Source: Isoetes taiwanensis (taxonomy: Eukaryota; Streptophyta; Lycopodiopsida; Isoetales; Isoetaceae). From it: DNA of 64,000 bases. The position numbers and the translations under genes were made by a program. Numbering within the stretch: position 1 is the stretch's first letter; every line of letters begins with the position of its first letter. The stretch spans positions 10,688,101 through 10,752,100 of the forward strand of contig JAJEKV010000015.1 of assembly GCA_021234155.1 (NCBI GenBank). The letters are read 5' to 3'. The notes beneath the pieces were generated by a model. It was not told the origin of the DNA and ran no database searches. It worked only from the letters and a program-made list of their open reading frames with translations. This document shows positions 32,957 through 44,758 of this stretch, one piece after another.

Positions 32957-33996
32957 GTATTTTTTCTTCATCTTGGTCTTATTAATTCCATTGTTGGCAT
33001 GTTTGCGTTATCATGTTAAGTTGGCATGCTTGCATTTCTTTGTGAGGAGTTGAACGTTCAATAAAATTGCTAAAAGGTCACTAGAAGAATTATCAATAGA
33101 GATCTTGCAAGAAGGCAACATTTTGCAAGGGGGGACAAGTTTTTCCTGCTAGAAGACAACCTGAGTTTCAATTTATGTTTTTTGGACGTAGGCTAGAACT
33201 TCCGAAATGAAATCAATTTTTTGTGCAATGTAGGCTAAAACCAGGAGGAGGAAGTACGAAGGAAGTACGTTGGTTGTTGGTTTTTGTCGTGATTTGCTAA
33301 GAAGCAAAGGAAGAGGCCTATTTCGGTCTAATGGGGATGCACCTTAAGCAAAATACAGAAATCTGAGATTCCAAAACACGCATCAATCTGCAAATAAGAA
33401 TCGCCCATGTGCAAAAAACAAGGCTTCACTTTGTATTTTCAACAATAACAATCGATCGATAACTCGGCTTAATATATCCACACCACGTTGTAACGCGAAT
33501 CCAGGTTCACGTTGTTACTATCAGGTTCAAATTTTTGCTAGAACATCCTAGTTCATCTCCCAAAAAGACTAAAAATTTTGGCCTCAGATACCCAAAGAGC
33601 ATCAGCACTCGAGCCTTGCATGGCGAGAGCTGTTGGGTGTATGGGGCTTCCCTGGACCTGAAACCTGGGAAGCATGGCCAGGCTTACCTAAACGTTAAAC
33701 CTGTTCTCATGAACAGGGTCTCCTACAGACCTGTGCAACCTGATATCAGCGGGAAGTCCGACAACTGCCCTGACCCCTTTATAAGTCGTCAGAAGAGCCA
33801 CGCTTTGAAATCCCAATAGCTTTAACCAGATAATTTGCCGCCACTGGATTTTGAATATAAACTCAAGATTATTTGCCGAATTTTGAAGGAAACCCCACAA
33901 TTTATTTGCCGACAAATAAAAATTCGAACCAGGAAATAAGGATTGTGACCGGAAATTTAGGAGAAACTCCTAGTTTTTCGATGCCTGAGAAGAGCT
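32957..33996 (+). other. Region downstream of SKIP24, no gene seen
   Basis: The first part should hold the SKIP24 3' UTR (for example TTCAATAAAATTGC near 33058, a possible polyadenylation signal). A 94-codon open frame at 33535-33819 has no recognisable relatives and looks like chance or an old repeat. Confidence 0.4.
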
Positions 33997-34044
33997 TTCG
34001 GAAGATAACTTTAACCTCACTTCGGAAGATAACTTTAACCTCAC
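33997..34044 (+). repeat. 24-bp tandem duplication
   Basis: TTCGGAAGATAACTTTAACC plus TCAC occurs twice in direct succession, ending exactly where the large foldback begins. Confidence 0.85.
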
Positions 34045-34519
34045 GTGGAAACACTTAGGAATCATTCTGCGTTCAGTAAAAACCTTCAAAACATAAGGTA
34101 AGTTCTTGGAATGCAAGGTAAAAGGGCCCGAATGTGGGGTAAATCCTGAGAATGCTCGGAGCTACTATGGCATAGTAGCTCCGTCGTTCAACAATTTTTT
34201 TTTACTTACATTCTTGTTTTGAAATGCCGCCACGTGGCATGCTTCTACTGGCGGATGCGGCAGAATGATTCCTAAGTGGCGGCACACATAGGAATCGTTC
34301 TACCGCATCCGCCAGTAGAAGCATGCCACGTGGCGGCATTTCAAAACAAGAATGTAAGTAAAAAAAATTTTGATGAACGACAGAGCTACTATGCCATAGT
34401 AGCTCCGAGCATTCTCAGGATTTACCCCACATTTCGGCCCTTTTACCCTGCATTCCAAGAACTTACCTTACGTTCTGAAGGTTTTTACTGGACGCAGAGT
34501 GATTCCTAAGTGTTTCCAC
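34045..34519. mobile_element. 475-bp foldback (long inverted-repeat MITE)
   Basis: The left arm begins GTGGAAACACTTAGGAATCA and the right arm ends with its exact reverse complement. Complementarity runs with few mismatches almost to the centre near 34282, including GCCGCCACGTGGCATGCTTC and CTACTATGGCATAGTAGCTC on both arms. No protein is encoded. A target duplication was not found. Transcripts from either strand would fold into a long hairpin. Confidence 0.9.
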
Positions 34520-34526
34520 ATAACAA

Positions 34527-34853
34527 GAAAGGCAATCTACTTGCCTTCCCTGGCATGTCAACAGGGCTCCACGCTTCGCGCGTCGCCCTGTTTCCATGTT
34601 AGCGGGCCTCGGCCTTACGTGCCAAATATCTGGCCGAGGACGTACAACCGAGGCCACGCATTTTTGGTTATCGGTCGAGGCGAAGACTGATAACCACCTT
34701 ATCGGTCTTATATGGGTGGAATAGTACTGATAATTAGTTATCAGTACTCCAGTATTGATAATTAATTATCAGCCTGCCCCAATAGTGATAACCAAAAAAC
34801 AAGGACTCTCACTTTACACACACGAGTCCGATAAAGCAAGTAGATTGCCTTTC
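34527..34853. mobile_element. 327-bp element with 18-bp terminal inverted repeats
   Basis: GAAAGGCAATCTACTTGC at 34527-34544 is matched by its exact reverse complement at 34836-34853. The interior has GC-rich and AT-rich parts and a second small inverted repeat (TGATAATTAGTTATCA near 34729). It starts eight bases after the large foldback. No target duplication is evident. Confidence 0.7.
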
Positions 34854-37187
34854 CTATATACGAACACTGCAATTAGAGGAAGATAACCCAGGCTTCACTA
34901 ACACGGCAAATAGATAACACGGCAAATAGAAAGAAAAGGGGAAACAACAGAATCCTTGTTGTCTTATCTCCATTGTTAATCCTGACCTTCAAAACAGATT
35001 CGTTCGACATATCCACCCTTGTATAGGAATATTTAGGAAATATGCCACAGCCACACCCTCCAACCCAAGGGTTTGCCCAGGCTGACTGATTACCCCACTT
35101 TCTACAAATTTATTAGTCAACATTCTATTCATCCAAAGCAGTTTAGATAACACAAGTGTCATTGCTAGTAAATGTTTCAAGCAACAAAAACATTGTAGCA
35201 AAGTAGTGCTTATTTTTATGACGATGATGAAGGAATTTTAACGTGCACCGGAACCTCAGAGGTAAGATCCACAGACCATGGACAATGGATTTTGTCCTTG
35301 GTTTTCTATAGCCTGGCGACATTTCTCAAGATTCTTAAATGAAACATTCCCTAGGCGGTGAACGATCTCAATTCTTCCCCCAATAACTTGGATAATCTAT
35401 TATTGAAATCACAGTTGTAGACTCTATTAAGCAAACAGAGTGAAGAACTGATGGAATAAGCTGCAACAGAATGCTGCCAAGGATATTCGAGCACTAAGGG
35501 CCAGATTTGACTTGCGACAGTGGCACTTCTTTAAAAAATCTCAATTTTCGCCTCCTTTTTTAAGAGCGATGATCTGTGTGATTCCATTTGTGGCAGTAGG
35601 TAGTTTCAAATAGATGTTCAAGATTTCTCTCACTTAATCTACGGGCAAGATTTGTCTGTCACTTAACTCAAATTCTAAAGGACAGGGGATCACCCTGCCA
35701 ATTAATAGTGTTTTGGAGTTAAGCAGGAGTGTTTTTGGAAGTAGAAATTTTCCGTGAGCGAAAAATTTGTGAAGAAAACCTACGGCGCCGCCCGGTGACT
35801 GGCAAAGCGAGGGCGAAAGACGAGCGGGCCCGCCAAAGTCGGTGGCGGCGCCCCAGTAAAATTTCAGCTTAAATTTTCCTGCTCACGAAAATTCTACAAC
35901 GAAAAAAAAGGGGGCTTGAAATTTGCCCCCATTTTTCTGTTTCCGGCAGTTTTCCGGCAGACTCTGCTGGCGGCGCCGCTGAACCTGGGACGGCTGCTCA
36001 AGTGCTCCGCTTAACCTAAGACGGCAGATCAGGCGTTGCAATCAGGTGGAGATCAACTGAAATTTTCGGCTTGAAAGAACAGGGTGTTTTGGGGCGAAAT
36101 TTCAAGGCCCCTTTTTTTTTCGGGTGAGTGTTTTTATAATTGCTAACTGATGCAATGGAATTAGACGGCAAGCGTCTTATGCCATGTCGCTGCAAAATTG
36201 GTTGAGGCTTAAATGCCACTCGTCTATCTTCCAAAGTCGAATCTAGCCCTAAGAAAAGGGCCAAATAAATAATACGCCACAAAGGATGGAAAAGAGAGGT
36301 CCGTTGCATTATAATTCCCTGTTAGAAATAACACAAAATCATAACACCACGAGGACTGCTATGAATCAATGGCAATCCTGGCTGAGGAAATCGACACAAA
36401 GATGGCAGTTCTAGTCGAAACCTAGCAGAACATAGCTGGAAAACAAAAGCTGAAGAGCCACAGCTGCCATAGCTTCTTCTTGACTGATTATTAGGTAAAT
36501 GTAAGTTTGAATAATGGACATAGTCGCCCAAAAGAACTACTCTGATTGCAACACATTAAGCGAACCAACGTGTGTTAACTTGATTGAGCTTTATGCTGAC
36601 CTGTTACTTCTAAGATTGAAATTCTTTCAGAGTTTGTTTTCAATAAAACCTATTTTACGTGATCATGTGGAAGGCAATATCTTGTACTTTATGCAAGGAG
36701 CAGAGAAAGTTAATTGAATGTTCCAAACTATAGCAGTTGATGCAATTATAAGCAAAGAAAGACCGACCAGTATACCTATCTTGCAGAAGGCATAAAACCC
36801 TCAAAGTTAAAGAGCTAGCATATGTGCTGTCAAACATAACGGACAACCAGCCCTTCTAAATAGCTTCTGAAAGTAAATAGTAACAGTAGAAAAAGCAGGC
36901 CAGTATCATGGTTCTAGGCCAGTATCATAGTTCTGGATAGGCCGGCATTCTTCAGAAAGGAACAAAACTGTGATATGGGCTAGAAATTATGCCATCTGCA
37001 AAACAGTTGAACTAATCCTTTGTTTGTATATGTTGAACATCAATCTTCAGACTTGCATAGGCAAAGATCGTAGCAATTTATATATTTGGTTCTTAAGAAC
37101 TTCTGAATTTTTTATTCCTATGAGCTCTGTAATAAACTTTAATTATAACTCGTGCCATTACATTTTTCTCCAGTATCTGAGTTTCTT
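34854..37187 (+). other. Intergenic stretch, no gene seen
   Basis: No coding similarity was found. A loosely paired GC-rich foldback spans about 35752-35895 (GTGAGC...GGCGCCG paired with CGGCGCC...GCTCAC). A short direct repeat, GGCCAGTATCAT, occurs twice near 36898-36927. The right end should include the 3' UTR of the hydrolase gene. Confidence 0.45.
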
Positions 37188-38732
37188 CTACAAGAATTGG
37201 ACGAAAGCGTGTATCTGATCTGCAACATCTTTTGGATATTCTTCTTGTGGAAGCAGAGCTCCAGGTACTTCAACAAATTTAGTAACCCCTTTTGCTCCCT
37301 TCAATGCTTCCATTTCTGCCTTAGACCGCTTAGGACTATCTCTAGGAAAGAGCACCAAGGTAGGCACTTTACCTTCCAAACCAGCAAAAAGAGACACAAA
37401 CTCCTCCCTTGTTTGCACAGGATCAAGTAAACCTGTGAGGAATGCTGCAGGTGCATACCGAGCACCTTCTCTTTTTGTAAGAGCAAGTCTTTTTTGTACT
37501 ATCTCTTCTGTAACATGGCTAGGATCAGCATATACATGGCTTTCATATTGCTTTCTAATATTTCCTGCACTGCTCACTAGAAGATTATACATAGCCCAGC
37601 CTACTCCTGGTGCACGCAATCCATTATACATTAACTTATACCTGCAAAAGATGCCTCAGATTCAACAACTTATACTTGTGAAGCACAACTTATCTTCCAT
37701 CCCAAGGCATTTATATCTTATAGCATTACCTTGATTCTGCTTCTTCACTACGGCCGAAAACAATTGGCATGGGCCCTGCCCATGTTGGCGCAACAGCAAC
37801 CACAGCATTGGCATTAATATAATTTTTAGTTAAGGCCCTGATTGTAACTGTTACAGCATGCCCTCCGGCAATGACAATGGGAGCAGGACCTACGAAAATC
37901 ATCATGAAGATTAGCATAATATTTAAAATTTAATAACTTGCCAAGGAGATGACAACCCTTCAAAGTAGAAACTTCAAAACCATAAAGGAACGATTTGACC
38001 TAACAACAAGCACCCTATAAATTGTTCTAGCATGGTAGTCAAACCTGGAGAAGATCCCAAAGGACCATCCTTTGCAGACATAAAATCCACCAAAAATTCT
38101 TCCATAAAGTCAGCTGTGTAATCCAAGGATTGTCTATCTGACAATCCAAATCCAGGCCAATCTATTGTCAATGTGCGCCAATTAAAAGGACTATCTCTCG
38201 TAATCATGTCCGTTGATACCTTTTCCCACTCCTCCACGGTGCTGACATCAGAGATAGTTGGAAGGAAAAGAAGGTCTTTGTACTGCATTTTGTCATCTTT
38301 TACCTGCTCTACATAGTGAATCTTCACATTTTTATTTTTATGCTGCCAGTTCCAAGTTCCAGTCTTGAGCTGCAAACTTAGACGGAAAAATCCTAAGGTA
38401 AGACAGCATTCTAATATACGGGTATCTCAAGCTATAAATGTTGAAATAGCTTTAAGTTTAGGGCATGCTTAAATTTTTTAACAGAAAAATTTTCTTGCTG
38501 ATATTTGAACCCATTTGAAGCGAAGGAAAAATCAAGAAGACCAATATTCACACACCTGTTTTTCTCGTTGTTGCTGTTGCTCTGCTAGAGCTGCTTTGGG
38601 TTGAGCGAAAAAACTTCTCTTTTTGAACGGCAAAATCCCAACAGATCCAATACGAGAATAGCCAGAAAGTGCAGCGCTTAGATCAGAGCTAGAGATTCCT
38701 GGTATTGGGCTATAATTCACTGCAATCGCCAT
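37188..38732 (-). CDS. Plastid-type alpha/beta-hydrolase-fold protein lacking the catalytic triad
   Basis: Exons on the minus strand are 38732-38556, 38369-38045, 37889-37730 and 37641-37188. All have GT-AG borders and correct phase, giving 371 residues. Residues 1 to about 50 are Ser/Ala/basic-rich, like a chloroplast transit peptide. The fold is recognised from LTIDWPGFGLSDR, the elbow strand PIVIAGGHA, VAPTWAGPMPIVFGR and the C-terminal PGALLPQEEYP. At the nucleophile elbow (residues 174-179) the usual G-x-S-x-G is replaced by A-G-G-H-A. In the last motif the catalytic His position is Leu (350-351). It therefore looks like a pseudo-hydrolase or a non-hydrolytic member, and the same elbow may be usual for its plant family. 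No stops are present and the gene appears intact. Confidence 0.88.
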
Positions 38733-39427
38733 AGCTAGGAAATCAAATGTAATCCGAGGCCAGACGATCCCAATATAAGGGAATGATGTGTCACGTTAAG
38801 TGCCCACATATAGACCACGTCAAGAGTGAATGTGCCACGAAATTTTTCTTATAAAAGGGTTTCTAATGGTCGTTTTTCTAATGGTCGATTTCTTGTTTCC
38901 TTTTCTATGGTTCGAATTGGAGCAAAGAGTCATTTTTTTATTATTTTTTGGGTTGCCCCTAGGGGGGCAAACTCTCGTTTACGTGGGTTTTTGGCATATT
39001 CGAGGTATATGCTAGAATATCCCTAGGATATGCTGGTGACTGCTAAAAACTCCCTATGGGCTGTAAACTGGCGGTGGCCCCTGTTGTTGGGCGGCCGCTA
39101 TGCAAACCGTCTAACCGGCAAGAGCTTGCCATATCCATGCCAGTGCAGGTCTGGTCGTCGGCATTGTTTCCAGCCCAAGATGAAGTTCAAGATGAAGTTC
39201 CAGAGGAGGTCTTGGCAGTGGACCAACCCAAAAAGGAAATGGAGGAGACCACCTAATAAACTAAAGCTTATTACAAGGAAGAAGAATCTACGAATGGAGG
39301 GCAGAAAAAGGATGCAAACTCCAATTTATGGCGCAGATGCCTTTAACAAAAACGTTGAAGCTTGGATTCTGTTTTCCTGTTAAGGTACGTCCTAGTTTTA
39401 CAATTGTAACTGCCTGGCAAATATGAC
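38733..39427 (+). other. Intergenic stretch with dispersed repeat A
   Basis: The part next to the hydrolase should contain its promoter. The frames at 39030-39383 show no recognisable domain. The rest is the repeat described at 38938-39044 and unassigned sequence before the PPR pseudogene. Confidence 0.4.
38938..39044 (-). repeat. Dispersed repeat A, copy 2
   Basis: The stretch with GTTGCCCCTAGGGGGGCAAA, GGCATATTCGAGGTATATGC and CTAGGATATGCTGGTGACTG is the inverted relative of 24243-24347. Confidence 0.7.
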
Positions 39428-39897
39428 ATGAATTGTACTAGCATGAGCAGAGCTTATGGCTCTTGGCCGTACTCTCAAAATGCATGGGATCTCCCGCAGG
39501 TCAAATTCATACATACGCAAAGCATCACAGCTGGGCAAGATCATGGCTCAGACATTCAAAATAAGTTTATTGAGATGTATGGAAAATGCAAAAGTGTAGA
39601 AAATGCTTGCAAAGTCTTTGATTTGATGCAATGTGAGCGTACCCTAGTCTCTTGGGCTGCCTGCTTTGTTTTTCGGCTTATGCAAGATTTGGTAGGTGCG
39701 GGGGAGGTTGTCTTTGCTATTTTGGCACATGAAAGTAGATTGCATGGAGCCTGATGGTTTGGTTATTAGTACAGTCCTTAGTTCTTGCACCAGTCCAGGA
39801 GATGTAGTACAAGGTAAGCTGATTCATGCCTATGCCTTATATATGTGCTTGGCATCCAATACTGTAGTAGGGAATGCTCTCGTCAACATGTATGGTA

Positions 39898-39899
39898 GG

Positions 39900-39978
<79 letters not shown>

Positions 39979-39979
39979 T
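39898..39979 (+). repeat. (GATA)n microsatellite
   Basis: About 20 uninterrupted TAGA units follow the PPR sequence. On the minus strand this forms the simple-sequence tail of the adjoining SINE-like segment. Confidence 0.95.
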
Positions 39980-40150
39980 ATTTTAATGTCACGCCACTAG
40001 GCAGCATCCAACTGGACATGTGACCACACACCACACTACATTGCTCGGTTGGGCCCTGCCCCCAACCACCTTACATTGCGTCTGTTAGGATTTGACCCCC
40101 AACAGTACCGAGTGCGATTCTGGGCAGTCTCGAACTCGAGACCACATTGC
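39980..40150 (-). mobile_element. SINE-like insertion in the PPR gene
   Basis: On the minus strand, TCGAGTTCGAGACTG near 40139 resembles a polymerase III B box. The unit then runs through GGTTGGGGGCAGGGCCCAAC to GTGACATTAAAATAC and the (CTAT)n tail. An A box is missing, so the 5' end is probably truncated. PPR coding resumes at about 40150. A clear target duplication was not found. The 3' end resembles that of the segment at 43158-43275. Confidence 0.5.
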
Positions 40151-40508
40151 AGTTAGAATTTTCTCTGAAATAAATGGGGCTAATGTTGTGTCATGGAATG
40201 TGATAATGGCAGCATATGCTCAACAAGGTTGTCCTGCCATGATCCTTAAGTTGTTTAGGCAAATGCAGACGCAAGGAATAAAGCCGAATAAGATTACCTT
40301 TACCACCGTCCTCTCAGCATCTGCTGAAATTGAATGCCTTGCAGAAGGAAAAAGGATCCATGCATCTGCCAGTCTGAGTGAATATCAATCCGATATAGTG
40401 GTAGGAATGGCTCTTGTAACTATGTACAGCAGATGTGGCAATATAGAGAATGCTGAAAAAGAATTTGGCCAGTTAAGTAAAAATAATGTGGTCCCTTTTA
40501 ATGCACTA

Positions 40509-40517
40509 ATTGGAGCC
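40509..40517 (+). repeat. Target-site duplication in the PPR gene, left copy
   Basis: ATTGGAGCC is PPR coding sequence (codons for Ile-Gly-Ala in phase). It recurs at 41338-41346 where coding resumes. Confidence 0.85.
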
Positions 40518-41337
40518 ATGGAAAAAATTAGTGGCTATTATTAGCCAAATGGCGATTTTTTAGGGGGTTTAGGCAATTTTTGCGGCGAATTTTATGAAGA
40601 AAGATTTCTTTTAAAAAAATAAAAAATAGCCATAATTAAAATAAGTACTCCATTATTTTTTTAAGATTAGCCAAACTATTTTTCCCCTTTTCCTTAAAGA
40701 AAAAGGGATTAGCCTTTCTTTATATTACAATATTTATATATTAGATCATTAATAGCCAAACAAAAATGTATTGTTATTAAAGATTTTCACAGATCACCAC
40801 CTACCATCATCAATGATAGTAGTTTTTCAAACTATGAATTTCTATTACACATAGCACATATGCATCTTAAAAAAGGAGTTGTAAAAGATGGTCAACATAT
40901 ATCTTGATGCCCGAGTTGGTCGCATAACTTCCTTCAAGGGTTACAGATAAGTGCAATTTGCTCACTATATCTAGAAGGATGTCGTTGCATTGAATGTAGT
41001 TTAGACTATGGATGTTATACGCTATGTTATGAGCATCTATTAAAAGTTTTTTAATATTATTGTATGTTTCTTGATTGTTGATTATTATTTGTAATTGTAG
41101 TACATTATGTCTAAAACCATAGAATTTACATTTTTTGTTTTTTCTAGCTAGAAAAAATAGTCAAGTAACAACTTAAAGGAATACTTAATTCAATAGTTTC
41201 GCCAAGTCTAAATTCATATAAATGTAATGATAATAATAACTTTAGCCAAATATATATCATAAAATACTGTAAGATTCTGAAAAATAGCCAAACCATCTTT
41301 TATGAAAAAATATATAGTGTGCTTAATTTTTTCCCTG
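40518..41337. mobile_element. 820-bp Mutator-like non-autonomous element in the PPR gene
   Basis: The AT-rich insertion is flanked by the 9-bp duplication ATTGGAGCC. Its ends are imperfect inverted repeats: ATGGAAAAAATTAG on the left, and CAGGGAAAAAATTAA as the reverse complement of the right end. It encodes no protein. Repeated words such as TAGCCAAA occur inside. A 9-bp duplication points to the Mutator superfamily, although the short inverted repeats leave room for doubt. Confidence 0.75.
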
Positions 41338-41346
41338 ATTGGAGCC
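41338..41346 (+). repeat. Target-site duplication in the PPR gene, right copy
   Basis: ATTGGAGCC matches 40509-40517. The PPR reading frame continues from it. Confidence 0.85.
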
Positions 41347-42984
41347 TATTCACAGCATGGGCAGGAGAGGGAGGCCCTTCATTGCTTTCAAGCATTAAAT
41401 TTGCACAAGGTAGAACCAAACCAAATTACCTTTGCACATGTTCTAACTCTATGTGCTAATTTGGAAGCTCTCCCAGTTGCTAAGGCAATCCATGCCCAAA
41501 TTATTCAGTTTCGAATGGGGTCAGATGACATTGTTTTTGATGCTCTTGTGATTATGTATGGAAAATATAGAAGCCTGGAGGATGCCAGGGTCGTTTTTGA
41601 AAGCTTATGGCCGCCAGACATCATTTGCTGGACAAACATGGCTGGAGTATATGCAGAGCATGGGAAGGGTAGAATGGCCATTCAACTCTTTCAACAAATG
41701 CATGAAAATCGACTAACTTTCGACAAGGTAATATTTATCAAAATGCTTGGTGCTTTTGTTAGTTTGGAAGCATTAGGTGGAGGTAAACTAATCCATGCTT
41801 GGATTATTCAGAATGGTTTTGAGTTTGATGTGCTTGTTGGAACATCTTTGATTAGAGTGTATGGTAAGTGGAGGAACTTAGAGGTGGCAACAACCATCTT
41901 TGATAGAATTCACGAGCAGGATGTGGCTGCCTGGAATGCGTTGGTCACTTCATATGCTCACCTTGATCACCCAAGCATGGCTCTACAATTATTCCAGTAT
42001 ATGCAGGTTGAAGTGGATACTTGTACTAGTATTTTGAATGCATTTTCCAGCTTGGAGATGTTGAACGAAGGCAAACTGCTTTATGCCTACATTATACAGA
42101 ATGATCTTGGGCAGGACCATCTCCTGACATATATTATTGATATGTATGCTAGTTGTGGCGATCTAGCAGAAGCAAAACGTGCTTTTGACATAATGCGTCA
42201 CCCGGACATAGTTGCATGGACTTCACTTATTGCAGTGTACAGTAAGTATGCACATTCATTACAAGTACTTGAGCTTTATGGACGCATGGAATTAGGAGGC
42301 CTCCACGCAGATGAGACAGCATTTGTTAGTGTTTTAAATCCATGTGCCAACCTAGCAGCACTAGAAAAGGGTAAGCTTATTCACAATAAGATTGACAATG
42401 CAGATGTTGAGTTGAATGGTACCGTTGGCACAGCACTGATCAATATGTATGGAAAGTGTGGCTGTTTAAATGATGCAAGAAATGTATTTAATCAATTGAA
42501 ATCTCAGAATTTGGTTGCATGGACAGCCTTGATAGCTGTGTATGCCCAGAATGGCCATAGCACCGAGGCACTATATCTGTTTAAAGAACTACAGATGGAA
42601 GGATTACATCCAGATAAAGTCACAATCGTTAGTATTCTTTCATCGTGTAGCCATTCAGGTCTTCTGGATGAAGGTTTCCACTACTTCCTTGCTATGAGTA
42701 GGGATTATAACATCACAGTCATAGCCGAGCATTATGCTTGCATGACTGACCTTGTTGGTAGGCTAGGATACTTTGATGAAGCCCTTGATTTTGTTAGTCA
42801 AATGTTGGTGCCACCAGATATAACGTTGTCAATCTCGTTGCTTGGAGCCTCTAGGATCTATGGTGATGCCAAATCTGGGAGGTGCATTTTGAATCACATG
42901 GAATATGTTTCTCCTTTTATGGAATTCGGCATGCCAGAGATAATGCCTAAACATGAGAAGTTACAATTTGGCCTATTAAAATAG

Positions 42985-44204
42985 AGGCTGCGAGATCTGC
43001 AACAGTTAACAAGCATAAGTACCACTAATAAGGATGGTGCTGATCATAAGAGATGAATATTATAGAACACTGCTAACCTATATGAAGAATGCTATCTCGT
43101 AGCCATAAGAAACAACCACAAAAAAGAATAAGATAAGATAAGATAAGATAAGATAAGAATTTTTACGTCCACGGGAACCCAACGGGTTATGGGAAAAGTT
43201 TAATATTGGATTGTATAATTTCACACCTTTAACATCAGACCCATAGATGAGATTACATGCTATAGGTTTGTTCAAGTAAAAGACTAGAACTTACCCATTT
43301 TAAGTTCTAGCCTTTTACAAAGTGAGTATTTATTTCCTTACCTGTCATATTCTTGAAGTTGCATACTTACTTTTAAATAAGTAGATCGAAATGTCGTGCA
43401 AAGAGTTCAAAGGGTATTATGTAGGGCTCTTTTATGCTCAAAACCGGAGGAGAAGATAAGTGCATGTTTTCTAGTCGGGCCTTTAAACAAGGAAGTTTCC
43501 CTTTAAACAACAAGGATAAAAATGCAACTCACTTGGAACTTTCTTGATAGTGTTGATGTAAAAGGGGAGTACTCATGATACATAAGATGCACAAGATTAT
43601 TTTTTCAAGCCTGCAATTACAACATCTTTATTCTTGATCTCAACTTCCAACTTATTCTTCTTCACACAAGCTTCAGTTTTCCGCACTAACATCGAATAAT
43701 TAATGTCAGTGAACATCTTAGTTAACATGTGAATTACCATTATTGCACATGGGTTAACCTAGAAAAAAGGTTGAAGCTATAACATGCATAGTCAACACCA
43801 AGTTTTAGTTTAAGAAAGAAAATGCTAAGGATGGAGGTCGAATAAAAATAAGGCATATAGCCATGGTTTATTGTAGTGTGATTCAAAGACAAAGCAAGAG
43901 TTCGTGGTGCAAATTAATCACAGGGATCATGTAATCAGAGGGGGATTTAAAAGTTGTAGATGAGCAAAAGAATTTGACTCTTGGGATTAATCTCGAAGAG
44001 TCGAAGTATTGAGGTATTATTGCTTGGCCAACTAATGAACAATGATCGAGCCAATTCCAAATGAATATTGTTGTTCATTAGACAATTGAATAAAATTTAA
44101 ACTCTTTTTGAATATTGGTTTACATTGATTTATTGGAGTTCGTATACTCTAGCTAGAAGAATTAGCTTGTGATCCAATATTTATTATCAGAACTAGATCA
44201 TTAA
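42985..44204 (+). other. Intergenic stretch with a microsatellite-tailed SINE-like unit
   Basis: No gene is seen. An (AGATA)n tract lies at 43125-43157, with the unit at 43158-43275 to its right. A short hairpin pairs AAAAGACTAGAACTT with AAGTTCTAGCCTTTT near 43279-43318. The segment 43600-44190 may hold the decayed LTR of the copia relic that follows. Confidence 0.45.
43125..43275 (-). mobile_element. SINE-like unit with an (ATCTT)n tail
   Basis: On the minus strand the unit ends CCCGTGGACGTAAAAATTCT and runs into a pentanucleotide tail (six units). Its end resembles that of the unit in the PPR gene (GTGACATTAAAATAC plus tail). Polymerase III boxes are not clear. Confidence 0.4.
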
Positions 44205-44758
44205 AATGGTACGTTTTGAAGCTTCATTGTTGAACGCCGTTGATGAGTATGTAGGATTCCAAGTGTGGAAGGATACGATGCAATGAGTACTGGAAGCTGA
44301 AGACCTCTAGTCTATTATAGAAGATGGCAATGATGATGGGACTATAATAAGTAGCACTCCTACAATAGGAAGCACTGTAGATTCTCCAGAAGGTGCTGCA
44401 AGTATTAATCCTACAGCATGTACAACGACAGATGTAGCAATAGGAACAAGCATGGTTGGAGCAAAGACAGAAGAAATCAAAATTAAAGAGGCAATAGGTA
44501 TTATCTGCACTAAAGTTGGACCTTCAAATTTCGTTTAAATTTAGAAATAAAACACCTAACAAGATTTGGGAATATTCAGTTGATCAAATTGATGTGTTGG
44601 TACAGGAGTTCAAAAAAAATCAGCAACATTTGTACATGGCGCTTCCTCCTCAATGCCAGATTCTAGTTCGCATGAAAAACCCACAATTTTTCAGAGCCCA
44701 CAAACTGGTGTACATATGCAATCTGAGTTCAATAGAAGGGCTTCTCATATCGGCTTAG
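44205..44758 (+). pseudogene. Copia gag relic
   Basis: The plus frame from the ATG at 44205 has NAVDEYVGFQVWKDTMQ, then a stop, then VLEAEDL, a second stop and SIIEDG. It parallels the gag start of the copia element at 20862 (EGDEAGFQLWKAMITQALKV). Further on, NKTPNKIWEYSVDQIDV parallels HKTPAEMWEYLLERYE. ATTATCAGAACTAGATC just upstream may be a degenerate initiator-tRNA primer site. Several stops and frame changes make it a dead fragment of a related family. Confidence 0.65.

Larger units (their letters stand above)
39428..42984 (+). pseudogene. PLS-class PPR gene, broken by a frameshift and two insertions
   Basis: PPR repeats run through the locus. The first part (39428-39902) has NKFIEMYGKCKSVENACKVF, then a frame change near 39700, then MEPDGLVISTVLSSCTSPGD. 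A SINE with a GATA tail separates it from 40150-40517 (VRIFSEINGANVVSWNVIMA). An 820-bp insertion separates that from the long open part 41338-42984, which holds about a dozen P, L and S repeats such as TALINMYGKCGCLNDARNVF and VAWTALIAVYAQNGHSTEAL, ending in an E-like segment (TLSISLLGASRIYGD). The frame on both sides of the 820-bp insertion is compatible. PLS PPR proteins bind organellar RNA, typically for editing. No DYW domain is visible, and the C-terminus ends at 42984. Confidence 0.9.

Noticed and set aside
33535-33819. 94-codon plus-strand frame
   Set aside because: No known motif, no splice context, and located in a repeat-rich stretch.
44516-44758. Stand-alone 80-codon gene
   Set aside because: It aligns with the copia gag segment HKTPAEMWEYLLERYE and follows the gag start in a related frame, so it was merged into the gag relic.
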